Assembly: GCA_963831235.1 (NCBI GenBank)
Contig: CAWHPS010000033.1
Span: forward strand, 340,841 to 404,840
DNA length: 64,000 bases
DNA from: CAWHPS01 sp963831235
Lineage (GTDB): Bacteria; Fibrobacterota; OXYB2-FULL-49-7; JAEUSG01
Reading direction: 5' to 3'
The notes beneath the pieces are model-generated. The model did not search any database. It was not told the origin of the DNA and was given only the letters and a program-made list of their open reading frames with translations. Below are positions 17,805-27,002 of this stretch, piece by piece; within the stretch, counting starts at the first letter, position 1; the number at the start of each line of letters is the position of its first letter. Both the position numbers and the translations under genes were made by a program.

Positions 17805-20369
17805 CTATCTTATTTTTATCTGCCGTACGCTCACAAGACCATTTTGCGGTGCATAAGACCCGTCTCGAACAAATAATGGGGCAGCACCCTTATTTTGCAA
17901 ATTATCTTCGGTCTCAAGCCACATGTCCCAAAGCCCGCCCTGCCATTGACGCGCATCAATGTTCGAGAAAACAATATTGGAAATCGCCTGATTGCTTTGG
18001 CCTTCAATATAGGATGAAGGCAGGTCAATTTTTATTGAGTTGCGCTCATATTTTCTGAAACCTGTTAAAGGGTCAATGGACTTCAAATCATTGCTGTAAT
18101 TGAAACATAATTTTACCGACGTTATGCGGCCAAATCCGAAATCGCGTAATGAACAATCTTTATTCTCTTTTGCATTAAGCTGTGACAATGAAACATCGAA
18201 AACATAAGGGATGACAGTTGTACCCAAATCCGAAACCTTTCCTTCACCTTCTCTCATGTAATACATGGGCGAATAATGAGAAGCAAGTGGTGAAGAGGAT
18301 GAGTCCCATGCAAAATGAGGCGGTATTTTGTCCCAGACATATTTTTCATCGGTCGAGAAGGTTGAAATCATGCAACGCGGTTCTTTGAAATACTTGCCCC
18401 TTGCATAAACACAAATGACGAATTCCTTTGTACCGCTCATATTGGCTGACACAAAACCAGGTATGCTTCGCATGGGGTTTTTATAGAGCTTTATACCACG
18501 CTTTTCCGTCTTATAATAAATCATGGAATCACCTTTAATAATGTTCGGAGTAAAAATGAATGCGGAATAAACGGAATAATAGCTTCTTCCGGAAAGAATC
18601 CGGTCTTGAGAGGGATATAAATCCATTCCATCCTTTAACCCGAATTTATCGTCATATTTGCTAAACAGTTTCGCAGGATCAATAGCGCTATCAGTTGTGA
18701 CTTCTTCAAGTGGTTCAACTTCAAACCACCCGACAAATGGATAGCTATGAATATTACCATCATCAATATTAAAATTCTTAATATAAGACTGGGATTCGAA
18801 GTCTCCGATATTTGATTCAGGATAACCAAGAATAGATCCTTTTAACATTAATTGACTCAAAAAAACATTATTAGAGCGTCTTAAATCTCCCTTATCTCCA
18901 ACTCTCCTTTCATAGTCGGTGATTAAATTTGATTGAACTGTATTTGGATTCAAAAGCCCCAAAGGAGACACCCTATATTTCTTTTCGTAATAATCAGGGC
19001 TTTTATCATGATTTAAAACTCCGGAAACATTTCCATTGGATGTAAAATTGAACTTTTCAGGTGGAGTCTCAAGAATTGCATCATGCCACTTTAAACCAAT
19101 ACCCAATCCAAAAGGAGTGTCCTTTTGCTCTAAAAAAGGGCCTGTAAACTGCCCTGTTGCATCAATAAATTTTGCAGAATAATTCCTTGTGGCAATCCAC
19201 ACCCATACTTCTGAGTCAAAAGTCGTGTCACCGAAGGTATTAATTAAAAATGGAATATCATCACCAAGAAGACAAACGTCTTTTCCTTTTGTTAGGATAT
19301 TCGCCTGTCCTTTATCAAGCGTTACTTCAAGGGTGTACGGCATTATTTGAATATTCTTGATTAAGGGATTACTCCAGGAGGGGTGATACAAACTAATTGA
19401 CTTTCCACCAGCACCGTCTGGTAATACATCAATTTTTTGTACTGTAAACCACCCTGTGTCTCCGGGGATGTTGGAGGAAGGCTCCGATTTAACGAAACTG
19501 AAGAACTTAGACAAACCAAAACTGTCCGGGGAAATCTTTACAAGCCCCCCGAATTTACCCACGGATATTCCATCATTATTTACAACAACAGAATCCATAA
19601 GCCGTAAACGAAGATTCGAATTAATATTTACATACTGGGTATCCCCTTGCTTTCTTTTTTTAAGAATCGAATCCATTTCCAATACTGTTGAAAAAAACAT
19701 GGGTACCTGAGTTGAATATTTAATATATGAAAGACTGTCCGTAATTCCGGCAACACTGAACCTGGCTGAAACTTTGACGTGGTTGTCGGCAGTATTGATT
19801 GCGCCGCTGTTTATATCAAGGAAACGGGACAAACCTCCGCCTCGCACAATACCATCGCTTACAAACCCTGTTTCATATCCGCCGGACAGCATGGCAGGCC
19901 CGCCATCCATTGCAATTTGAACGGCAATTTCAAACGAATATTTATTTTTATCAGCATTACCAATTACAATAACTGTATCAAAATTCGGATTATTTACAAG
20001 CGTGTCTACTATCCCGTCATTATTACAGTAATAGGCTTTTGCATTTATGGAAAACCCGACTCCGCCGCCGAATATTTTGCAAATCAGATTTTTTGGCCCA
20101 TTCTCATAAGATTTATATACATTAAATATAACAGGTGCGGAGGATGACGGGGTTCGGCCCTGCATATCATTGACTTTAAAATGATATGCAAGTTGATTTT
20201 GAACCACATGATCATTAATTTTAATGTCAACAAGAAGCTCGTTTGCTGAGAAGCTAATCTTTCCATAAGGTGGCGGCGGTTCGAATTGAACCGGTTTTTC
20301 ACAGGTCAGGAAAAAAAGACCTGAGAAAACAATAAGCAATAATAATAAAAGCACTTTTTTAAAAATCAT
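17805..20369 (-). CDS. Large lipoprotein, paralogue 1 of a tandem triplet
   Basis: An 854-residue lipoprotein, first of three tandem paralogues. The signal peptide ends FFLTC (Cys23), a usable lipobox. Shared blocks with the other two copies are FLINTFGDTTFDSEVWVWIATRN, KEFVICVYARGKYFKEPRCM, YVWDKIPPHFAW, FGFGRITSVKLCFNY, GGLWDMWLETEDNLQNKG and the end SVRQIKIR. It lies 6 bases after the small membrane-protein gene. The predicted protein is rich in beta-strand and aromatic residues, consistent with an extracytoplasmic beta-structure. No catalytic motif could be picked out. Likely anchored in the outer membrane as part of the TolQ/R-linked complex (inference). Confidence 0.8.
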   Translation of the reverse strand: MIFKKVLLLLLLIVFSGLFFLTCEKPVQFEPPPPYGKISFSANELLVDIKINDHVVQNQLAYHFKVNDMQGRTPSSSAPVIFNVYKSYENGPKNLICKIFGGGVGFSINAKAYYCNNDGIVDTLVNNPNFDTVIVIGNADKNKYSFEIAVQIAMDGGPAMLSGGYETGFVSDGIVRGGGLSRFLDINSGAINTADNHVKVSARFSVAGITDSLSYIKYSTQVPMFFSTVLEMDSILKKRKQGDTQYVNINSNLRLRLMDSVVVNNDGISVGKFGGLVKISPDSFGLSKFFSFVKSEPSSNIPGDTGWFTVQKIDVLPDGAGGKSISLYHPSWSNPLIKNIQIMPYTLEVTLDKGQANILTKGKDVCLLGDDIPFLINTFGDTTFDSEVWVWIATRNYSAKFIDATGQFTGPFLEQKDTPFGLGIGLKWHDAILETPPEKFNFTSNGNVSGVLNHDKSPDYYEKKYRVSPLGLLNPNTVQSNLITDYERRVGDKGDLRRSNNVFLSQLMLKGSILGYPESNIGDFESQSYIKNFNIDDGNIHSYPFVGWFEVEPLEEVTTDSAIDPAKLFSKYDDKFGLKDGMDLYPSQDRILSGRSYYSVYSAFIFTPNIIKGDSMIYYKTEKRGIKLYKNPMRSIPGFVSANMSGTKEFVICVYARGKYFKEPRCMISTFSTDEKYVWDKIPPHFAWDSSSSPLASHYSPMYYMREGEGKVSDLGTTVIPYVFDVSLSQLNAKENKDCSLRDFGFGRITSVKLCFNYSNDLKSIDPLTGFRKYERNSIKIDLPSSYIEGQSNQAISNIVFSNIDARQWQGGLWDMWLETEDNLQNKGAAPLFVRDGSYAPQNGLVSVRQIKIR

Positions 20370-20375
20370 TACACC

Positions 20376-20912
20376 CTAAAATTTATAATTAACATTCAAC
20401 CCTTGTCCCCTTCCCACACTTGAAACTGATAAATTCAAGTTCCGGGGCATGATTCCCAAACCAACCTCTTTTTTCTCATCTTCTTTTGTGAACATATAAG
20501 CATCAATGATTCCATACCCGTATATTGCCGCAGTTAAACCGACATAGACAAAAGTCCAGGTATTTGCGCTATTATAGTTATCATAGGCGTTTTTATGGGA
20601 CTTTTCAAGTTCCGCCTCAATAGTTGAGTTGCCTGATTTGCGGTTAATGGAAATTTTGTCAGCGTAAACCTGGGTTTCTTCAGCGTAACTCTCCCGTTCA
20701 CTAATGGAATTCAGCATACCATGCAGACAGAATGTGAAACCTGCCATAATACCAAGACCTTTCAAGGTATTCATGCTTTTAACATCACCAACTCCCGCGG
20801 ATATCTGGCCCATTCCAGGGATAATGGCTGATTTAAAAGCAAGCGGGGTATTGCCGCAGAATGCCCATTGGATTGATAATGTAAGCAAACTTATAAAAAA
20901 TATCTTTTTCAT
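20376..20912 (-). CDS. Small exported membrane protein (DUF5683-like)
   Basis: A 178-residue protein with an N-terminal signal (MKKIFFISLLTLSIQWAFC), then SAIIPGMGQISAG, a motif typical of DUF5683-like small membrane proteins, then a hydrophobic segment GLGIMAGFTFCLHGM, a charged stretch and a second hydrophobic segment WTFVYVGLTAAIYGYGIIDAYMF. The C-terminus (LNLSVSSVGRGQGLNVNYKF) is beta-like and ends in an aromatic residue as outer-membrane proteins often do. The ATG at 20912 was chosen over an upstream in-frame start at 20951 because it has AGGAGG at good spacing and a complete signal peptide. It sits 25 bases after the large surface protein and 6 bases before the lipoprotein triplet. Function unknown. 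Confidence 0.75.
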   Translation of the reverse strand: MKKIFFISLLTLSIQWAFCGNTPLAFKSAIIPGMGQISAGVGDVKSMNTLKGLGIMAGFTFCLHGMLNSISERESYAEETQVYADKISINRKSGNSTIEAELEKSHKNAYDNYNSANTWTFVYVGLTAAIYGYGIIDAYMFTKEDEKKEVGLGIMPRNLNLSVSSVGRGQGLNVNYKF

Positions 20913-20937
20913 TTTGGTTCCTCCTGATATCGTTTTG

Positions 20938-23900
20938 TTAATTGCCTGCATAGACTTTTATGAAGAAACGGGTATCTGTTCCATCATAAGTGTGTCCGCT
21001 TTCCAGTAAAGGATCATAGTTCAGCACATCATAATTGCTATTTATCAGGTTCATACCCATTATGAGCGCAATATTATAGCCGGAAACATTATCAGTGCTG
21101 TAAACCTGAAGGGTCTGCACCTGCTTTAGGTTGCTTTCAGATTTTATAAGACGGTCGTAGTCGCGTTTCCATTCAATACCATATTGGAATTGGGTATTTT
21201 CCGCAATCTTGAAGAAAGCCCTTAGCATTGGAACACTTGTAAATATGTTTTCATTCTCTTTCCTGAAACGTGCCCAATCAAGCCTTATGCCTGTTGAGTC
21301 TTCCTCTGAAAGACGCCGTGACCGATCAAGGCCTATCCTTGGATCAGATACTGCATCGCTATTGGTGTATGACCAGCTGAATTTGTATTGCGGATTAATA
21401 GTGAGGCGGTTCAGCACATTAAATGCACTCGCCCACCCCTTTAGATCCAGTTTAAACTTTATAGCGTAATCAAATTTGTTTACAAGATACATCCTTGTCT
21501 GAAGTGATGATGAATATGGCTCCCAACGGAACTGGTAGTATGTGGTATCTTTTCCTTCGTCCCGGAGTGTGCGCACGGTGTAAAATTCACCGGGCAATCC
21601 CATCCGCTTTACAATTCCCCCGCTTATCTTTACATTGTAAAGAAAATTCGGTATGTTGTTGTAGGTTAAACCTGCTATAGCATTGGTAATACCGGCATTC
21701 CGGTACCGGAGTTCATCCGTCTGGTAATAATAGTCTGTGTAAAGATATTCTATATCATCAACACCTTTGCTGCGGATAGCGTCATTTCTGATGTTATCGT
21801 TGAGGTACTGCACTTCACCTCCGAGGAAATACTCCATTCCAAGGTTGCGCTTGACCACTTCAAGCTTAGCTGAACCTTTTATACCAAGATATCTTGAATC
21901 CTGAAATTCCTCGTCTAGTTTTTTGTTGTCATCATAACCTATTGTCCCATTACCCACGAAGCTTGTTTTGTCAAGGATGCTTGTTGTAGGGTTTACATCA
22001 AGACGAAGGGCCTTGTCGAAAATAACACTTCCTGTTACTTCCAGGTTCTTTACAGGAGTGTAAACAAGTTTTGCGTTTGTGCCTCTTATTCCCTGGCTCT
22101 TCCAGCCATTTGCGGTTAAAACATAGGAAACATCTATGCCATTGGGCATATCAGGATAGGGGTTTGCGTCTTCAACATCCCAGATATCATTGTTGTTTGC
22201 ATCATTATCAAGAGAAAATATCGGAGGATCCGTATAGTACAGAAGGAAATCCTCTTTGTAATCAGGAATCCCGTTATGATTGCGGTCGTACCTGTCAACA
22301 TAGACCCCGTCGTCATCGCCGTAAAACATGTACAAACCGGTAGGCATGATTGTATAATTGGCCTTGCGGTTAAGAGTACGATTGTCAAGACTGCTGGCCT
22401 TATAACTCGAAAATGTGCCATCAGCAAACCATCTATTCACAGCGTTTCCTGATCCAAGATCGCTAGGATATATAGGGCGGTCTGATTCAACATAAAGGTC
22501 ATTATCTTTGTTACAATCCAGCAGATGAAAATTATTGTTAAAATGCTGAGGGTAATAAAGGTAGTCAGGGATGCTGTATTCCTGATTTGAATTATACCTT
22601 GTATAGAGTCTTGAATATGAAAAATACTGGCTGACAAGCGGGATTTCAAGAGCAGGATCATACTCAGGATCAATATTATAAACCATACCTGAAATACCAA
22701 GAAGGTTAGGCACAATATCCCTGTCAAAACGAAGATAAGATGCCACACGGTAAATGGGATCCATGACATCACCGCCGGGGAACTTATAATCTTTTTTATT
22801 TACAGCAAATTCACCACTGAATTTGACACCTAGTGCTTTTCCTTTAAAGTCTATGCCATAAGTCACACTGCTTGTATTCACTGAGTAGGTGTATTCATAA
22901 GTCCGTTTTGTTGTCTGATATTTGGCTTCCTTGTCTGCTTTGTCTGACTGTGAAGCAAAAATAATTCTTGGGGACTTGGCAATATAATCCCCAAACCAGG
23001 AGTTTCCGAAAGTCAGATAAGAGCGTGTCTGGTCGTTGTGCGAACCACCAATCGACTTATTTGATCCGGATGTAGTAAAATCGTCTACAGCTGTGAATGG
23101 TTTGGTAAGATCCTCCACTTTGCGTGTGAAAATGCCGTCAATGGCAACATCTCCTGTCTGGCTGCTGCGTTGAGCTGTGAATCCGTATGATACCATCTTG
23201 TCAGTTGACACAAAAACAATATAGTTGCCCGAAACAGTAAAAGAAAAATCGATTCTGCGGACTTTCTTTATACCACCTATACTTGCAGCCGCTTTTGGTA
23301 TATTGAAAGCCGCAATAAGGGGCCTTGGTCCTGAAATTTCCACCTCTTTGCTTGATGTTACAAGCTGAAAATTGTCTTTTGCCTGGTAAAATACCGGCTC
23401 GCTTAGCGCAGGCCCTAAATCTTCACCATTGATTTTCATGGTAATATTCTGGACCTTTGCACCAAGATCCGTTGTAAGGTCAGGTGTCAAATCATAAAAT
23501 TCAAAATGTATTTCCTCAGGCGCATAGTCATCCGGCACATCACCACTGAAAATCTTTTCTCCCTTTTTAATATCACTCCTATGGTGATTAAGATATGTGA
23601 ACCCTACATCAGCCACATTGGCAATATTTGTTTTGCCATGAAGGCCTGTTAATATATCGTAATCCCCGTAAACCGATTTGTTGGAAAAGTCGGACCACTG
23701 ATCATACTGCAGAATCCAGCCATCTCGCCTGCCTGTAAAATCTCCCTGGCTTGCCGCCCAATTGTTTTTAATATATTCTTCATCCGGCAAAAGTTCGCCT
23801 GACTTTACACCCTGCCAATTATTCATGTCAGAACGATCATAGCTTATGTATGAACGGGCTGACACATCGTTTTGTGACATTACAAAAGGCCTCGTACGCG

Positions 23901-24432
23901 ACAAAAGCGTTGTAAATTTGATGGAAGAAGTTGATATGTCCCAACGTATGCCCTGGAAATTCAGCTTGTTCATTGTAAGAGGGGTCAGGCGGGTTTGTAT
24001 CTGCGAACCGATTAAAAATATAGATTTCATGTCACCGAGGCCATCTTTTGCAACAATAAGATTATTGAAGTTTTCAGAAACAAGAGAGGTCTGGAACATA
24101 TTATTGTAAGCATTGACGGTCGTGTCTGAAACAACCTGCTTTGTCTCAGGATCCGTGAATTTTTTGTTGTTGTCGGAATCATAATATTTATTACGATCCG
24201 CTTCCAACCCATAAATAAGGTACCCATTGACAATATGCGTACCGAAATTGTCGTAATATGGGATTTTTTGTTGTTCGATTTCCTTCTTGGAATACCCTGT
24301 AACACCATAATTGGCATAGAAATCCGTTTCCTCCTGAAGGGATTCCTGAAGGGATTCCTGGGAGAAAACCGCTATTGCAAGCGCAAAAACAAATACACCT
24401 GCAAGTTTACATATTGAAATTGGATTGGCCAT
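20938..24432 (-). CDS. Large outer-membrane/surface protein with Asp-rich Ca-binding-like loops
   Basis: A 1164-residue exported protein, first gene of the operon. The signal peptide (ANPISICKLAGVFVFALAIAVFSQ) is followed by a tandem ESLQESLQE. The ATG at 24432 has GGAGGA five bases upstream and is preferred over the ATG at 24456. The body is rich in beta-strand patterns of an outer-membrane barrel and contains several calcium-loop-like Asp/Asn clusters, e.g. DRYDRNHNGIPDYKEDF, DNDANNNDIWDVEDANPYPD and DCNKDNDLYVESD. The C-terminal ~300 residues have alternating aromatic strands, though the chain ends in GN rather than a canonical barrel-terminal Phe. It resembles in style, but is far shorter than, SprA-type translocons. 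It probably forms the outer-membrane end of the operon's complex. Confidence 0.7.
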   Translation of the reverse strand: MANPISICKLAGVFVFALAIAVFSQESLQESLQEETDFYANYGVTGYSKKEIEQQKIPYYDNFGTHIVNGYLIYGLEADRNKYYDSDNNKKFTDPETKQVVSDTTVNAYNNMFQTSLVSENFNNLIVAKDGLGDMKSIFLIGSQIQTRLTPLTMNKLNFQGIRWDISTSSIKFTTLLSRTRPFVMSQNDVSARSYISYDRSDMNNWQGVKSGELLPDEEYIKNNWAASQGDFTGRRDGWILQYDQWSDFSNKSVYGDYDILTGLHGKTNIANVADVGFTYLNHHRSDIKKGEKIFSGDVPDDYAPEEIHFEFYDLTPDLTTDLGAKVQNITMKINGEDLGPALSEPVFYQAKDNFQLVTSSKEVEISGPRPLIAAFNIPKAAASIGGIKKVRRIDFSFTVSGNYIVFVSTDKMVSYGFTAQRSSQTGDVAIDGIFTRKVEDLTKPFTAVDDFTTSGSNKSIGGSHNDQTRSYLTFGNSWFGDYIAKSPRIIFASQSDKADKEAKYQTTKRTYEYTYSVNTSSVTYGIDFKGKALGVKFSGEFAVNKKDYKFPGGDVMDPIYRVASYLRFDRDIVPNLLGISGMVYNIDPEYDPALEIPLVSQYFSYSRLYTRYNSNQEYSIPDYLYYPQHFNNNFHLLDCNKDNDLYVESDRPIYPSDLGSGNAVNRWFADGTFSSYKASSLDNRTLNRKANYTIMPTGLYMFYGDDDGVYVDRYDRNHNGIPDYKEDFLLYYTDPPIFSLDNDANNNDIWDVEDANPYPDMPNGIDVSYVLTANGWKSQGIRGTNAKLVYTPVKNLEVTGSVIFDKALRLDVNPTTSILDKTSFVGNGTIGYDDNKKLDEEFQDSRYLGIKGSAKLEVVKRNLGMEYFLGGEVQYLNDNIRNDAIRSKGVDDIEYLYTDYYYQTDELRYRNAGITNAIAGLTYNNIPNFLYNVKISGGIVKRMGLPGEFYTVRTLRDEGKDTTYYQFRWEPYSSSLQTRMYLVNKFDYAIKFKLDLKGWASAFNVLNRLTINPQYKFSWSYTNSDAVSDPRIGLDRSRRLSEEDSTGIRLDWARFRKENENIFTSVPMLRAFFKIAENTQFQYGIEWKRDYDRLIKSESNLKQVQTLQVYSTDNVSGYNIALIMGMNLINSNYDVLNYDPLLESGHTYDGTDTRFFIKVYAGN

Positions 24433-24798
24433 TCTTCCTCCGGCAAAAAAACGCATGTATGGTTAAAATTTTCATGGTATTATGGAAATTTAAGTTTTAT
24501 AAAATAAAACTATTTAATATTTATAGTCAATGATTATACATTCGCCTGACCCCCTAATAATACAAAGTCCTTATACTGTATTAAACAAGAATCTCTTTAA
24601 TGATCAATTTATCTGAACCTGTGACTATAAAGTATAAGCAAATCGAAAACCAATATTGCTTAGCACCATAACCACATACATTTCAATGTGTTATACAACC
24701 ACCCTTAATTCACTATTGAATTGGGTTGCCAATAAAATTGTTAATTGTTGCAAGGATAATTGGCAGACCAAATAATGATTTCAACAATTTTCATTAAG
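24433..24798. other. Non-coding region upstream of the TolQR-like operon
   Basis: A stretch of about 366 A/T-rich bases without a convincing gene on either strand. It must hold the promoter of the eleven-gene operon running leftward. No hairpin or riboswitch-like structure was evident. It is followed on the right by a repeat element (24799-25006) and then the 3' end of the TPR-SPOR gene. Confidence 0.6.
24501..24530 (-). promoter_or_regulatory. Candidate sigma-70-type promoter of the operon
   Basis: On the minus strand a TTGACT (24525-24530) is followed after 18 bases by TATTTT (24501-24506), a weak -10. It points toward the surface-protein start at 24432, leaving a leader of about 60 bases. 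The call rests only on consensus similarity in an A/T-rich background, where chance matches are common. Confidence 0.3.
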
Positions 24799-25006
24799 AC
24801 CCTCATCCCCCGCCCCTTCTCCCATCTGATAAAATAATTATGGATGGGAGAAGGGGAGAAAATAAAGCATATAGGGTTATCGAGAAATCATATAATATTT
24901 TCGGATGAAATCAGACAATTTACTTTTATATTTTATTTTCATCTTCACCCCCTCTCCCCTCTATAGATTTATTGTCAAATGGGAGAGGGGGATGGGGGGT
25001 GAGGGT
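24799..25006. repeat. Short repeat with CCCTCA-type terminal inverted repeats (copy R1)
   Basis: A 208-bp element. Its two ends are imperfect inverted repeats of about 26 bases: the left end begins ACCCTCATCCCCCGCCCC, and the right end read on the other strand begins ACCCTCACCCCCCATCCCC. Each end folds back on itself, with left stem CCCCTTCTCCCATC/GATGGGAGAAGGGG and right stem CCCCTCTCCC/GGGAGAGGGG. The middle is A/T-rich and non-coding. The same architecture recurs at 47937-48126 and in variant form at 39533-39698 and 28707-31100. No transposase is encoded, so it looks like a MITE-like non-autonomous element. Here it separates the 3' end of the TPR-SPOR gene from the promoter region of the TolQR-like operon. 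Confidence 0.8.
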
Positions 25007-25042
25007 TTGATGAGGTATGCAAACCTTGTCTTATATACCCAA

Positions 25043-25951
25043 CTACCTTTTAATTACTTTGAAATTTTTTGAGGTAAAATTAAGTTCGAGCAATGCAAAG
25101 TTTTCCGCATCTTTTTGATTATTGAAGAGTCCAAGCCTGACAATATATATCGGCAATTTGTCGCGTTTAATTTCTATGACATCCGTATTATCATAGGAAT
25201 CCGAATATTTCTTTCTTAATTTTTCGGCATTTTCCCTGTTTTGAAATGCTCCCAGCTGCAAAGCATACTGTTCCTTAAGAACAGTGCCGTTGGAATTATT
25301 TTCTTTTACCTTAACACTTTCTTGTCCATCAATCTCGGAAAAAGGAGCCTCAATGGCATTTGGAAATTCATTCTTCAATTTCTTATTGTAAAAATCAGAT
25401 TGCTTGGAATCTCCCATAAGGGCATAATTTTTTGCAAGATTAAAATAGCCCGTACTTCTAAGGGAATTATCTCCCATCTTAAGCGCTGTTTCAAGATATT
25501 TATTGGATTCGGCATATTTGCCATCACGGGAAAAAATAACTCCCAATACAATCCTGCTTTTAACAAAAACAGCCGGATCATCTTCAGAAACGGCTGACAT
25601 TATCAACAATGCACTGTCTTTATTGCCCAAAGATAAATGAGATATTCCTTTAAGAAACATTGCTTCTGATTTGTAAGACCCTGCCGAAAAATTCTGAAGC
25701 AGAATATCGAATTCCCTGATCGCTCCTAAATAATCGCCTTCAGCATAATAAAACTGGCCCATTCTAAACCTGGCCTCTTCAGAATAATCATCATTTATTC
25801 CTGTTGAAATGACGGACTTATAAAGCTCAAAAGCTTTCAAACCATCGCCTTCATGTTTGGCTTTATTTAGAAGTGTTTCACGGCCATCATCTGTTCCGGC
25901 CATAACACTGAATGTGATAATAAAAACCAATGGCAAAATATTAAATGTCAT
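25043..25951 (-). CDS. Exported TPR protein with C-terminal SPOR domain
   Basis: A 302-residue exported protein. The signal peptide (MTFNILPLVFIITFSVMA) is followed by TPR-like repeats of the BamD type at about 30-190 (FRMGQFYYAEGDYLGAI, AMFLKGISHLSLGNKDSA). A C-terminal SPOR domain spans about 225-302, with YALQLGAFQNRENAEKLRKK at its start. SPOR domains bind denuded peptidoglycan at division sites. An ATG at 26098 would give a longer frame, but it lies well inside lapB and puts a hydrophilic region before the signal peptide; the ATG at 25951 overlaps the lapB stop by 11 bases and is preferred. Last gene of the miaB-lapA-lapB group; likely a cell-wall or division-associated periplasmic protein. 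Confidence 0.85.
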   Translation of the reverse strand: MTFNILPLVFIITFSVMAGTDDGRETLLNKAKHEGDGLKAFELYKSVISTGINDDYSEEARFRMGQFYYAEGDYLGAIREFDILLQNFSAGSYKSEAMFLKGISHLSLGNKDSALLIMSAVSEDDPAVFVKSRIVLGVIFSRDGKYAESNKYLETALKMGDNSLRSTGYFNLAKNYALMGDSKQSDFYNKKLKNEFPNAIEAPFSEIDGQESVKVKENNSNGTVLKEQYALQLGAFQNRENAEKLRKKYSDSYDNTDVIEIKRDKLPIYIVRLGLFNNQKDAENFALLELNFTSKNFKVIKR

Positions 25952-26999
25952 AAGGATTCCAGGCGCCGCATGCGTTACAGCGCCAATGGGGAATTTCGGT
26001 CCTATGCATGCACGCCTTACACTTAAAACGTTTTTTTGCCGGGTACATCTTAAGCATTTCACGTATAAGGGTTCGTATCTGATCATCGCACTCAACATTT
26101 TCCACCACTTGCCTTAATAGTTCTGAATAGGCTTCACGTGAATTCGGATTGATCTCCAAAGCCTTGCGACAATAAGAGAGCGCTTCTTCTTTGTCTCCAC
26201 GTTTGAAAAGATAGCCGGACAACGCTAAAAGGGCATCGATATTTTCAGGTTCCCGTTCTATAAGTTCACTGTAAATCCGTCCAACCTCTCCGTAAGCGCC
26301 GTTTTCATAAAAGTATTTTTCAGTTTTATCGAAAATCAGATACGCTTTTGACGGGAGAAGATCAAACAATTTGGACCAGTACTCAAGACCATCCTCTGCC
26401 CGGCTTTCTTTAAAATACGTGTCGGAAATAAGAATATATGGCCAGGGAAGCATTGGATTGTTCTTAATGGCCTCTTTGAATTTCAGCCGCGCCGCATGCC
26501 CGTTGTCGGCCATAAGGGCCTTTCCGCTCTCAAGGTAGTAAAGCGCAAGCTGTGTATCGTCCGAGACCCCCTTCCACTTGTCAATTTCCTTTTTTAAATC
26601 TATTGCTTTGTCCCACTCCCTTATGTTTTCGTAAATCTTAAGCAATTCCTCAAGGAGCCAAAGGCTTTTGACAGCCTTCATGGCCTCCAGAATAAGGGAC
26701 TCGGCTTTTGTGAACTTCTTCATGGCAAGGTAATCGCGGATAAGGGAAAGCTTGACCTTTTTCCTGAATTCAGGAGTTAACGTGGGTCTAATCAGAAGTT
26801 CACTATGAATCCGCTCCGCACGTTCGAATTTCCCCTGCTCACGAAGAATGTTTCCGGCATGAAAGAATGCCTCGACATTCTCCGAATCTCCTTCAGCGGA
26901 CTGGGTAAGGTATTTTAACGCCTCGTTCCTGTTACCGTCAAGAAGCAGGTTAAGACCTCTCATGAAAAGATCATCTGCGCTCAGTTTTTTCTGAAACAT
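25941..26999 (-). CDS. lapB: LapB-like protein: TPR array plus C-terminal rubredoxin-like metal site
   Basis: A 352-residue protein with about eight TPR units followed by a C-terminal metal-binding ribbon, FKCKACMHRTEIPHWRCNACGAWNPYDI split as CKAC and CNAC, the arrangement of E. coli LapB (YciM). LapB recruits FtsH to degrade LpxC and so tunes lipopolysaccharide synthesis. The identification is strengthened by the LapA-like gene directly upstream (3 bases apart). A difference from E. coli is that residues 1-30 are hydrophilic, so the N-terminal membrane anchor is missing and attachment may depend on LapA. The ATG follows AAGGA. It overlaps the next gene by 11 bases, indicating translational coupling. 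Confidence 0.85.
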   Translation of the reverse strand: MFQKKLSADDLFMRGLNLLLDGNRNEALKYLTQSAEGDSENVEAFFHAGNILREQGKFERAERIHSELLIRPTLTPEFRKKVKLSLIRDYLAMKKFTKAESLILEAMKAVKSLWLLEELLKIYENIREWDKAIDLKKEIDKWKGVSDDTQLALYYLESGKALMADNGHAARLKFKEAIKNNPMLPWPYILISDTYFKESRAEDGLEYWSKLFDLLPSKAYLIFDKTEKYFYENGAYGEVGRIYSELIEREPENIDALLALSGYLFKRGDKEEALSYCRKALEINPNSREAYSELLRQVVENVECDDQIRTLIREMLKMYPAKKRFKCKACMHRTEIPHWRCNACGAWNPYDI

Positions 27000-27002
27000 T
27001 GT

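Noticed and set aside
20938..24432. SprA/Sov type IX translocon
   Set aside because: The protein is less than half the length of SprA and I could not identify the defining repeats, so only a generic surface/barrel call is made.
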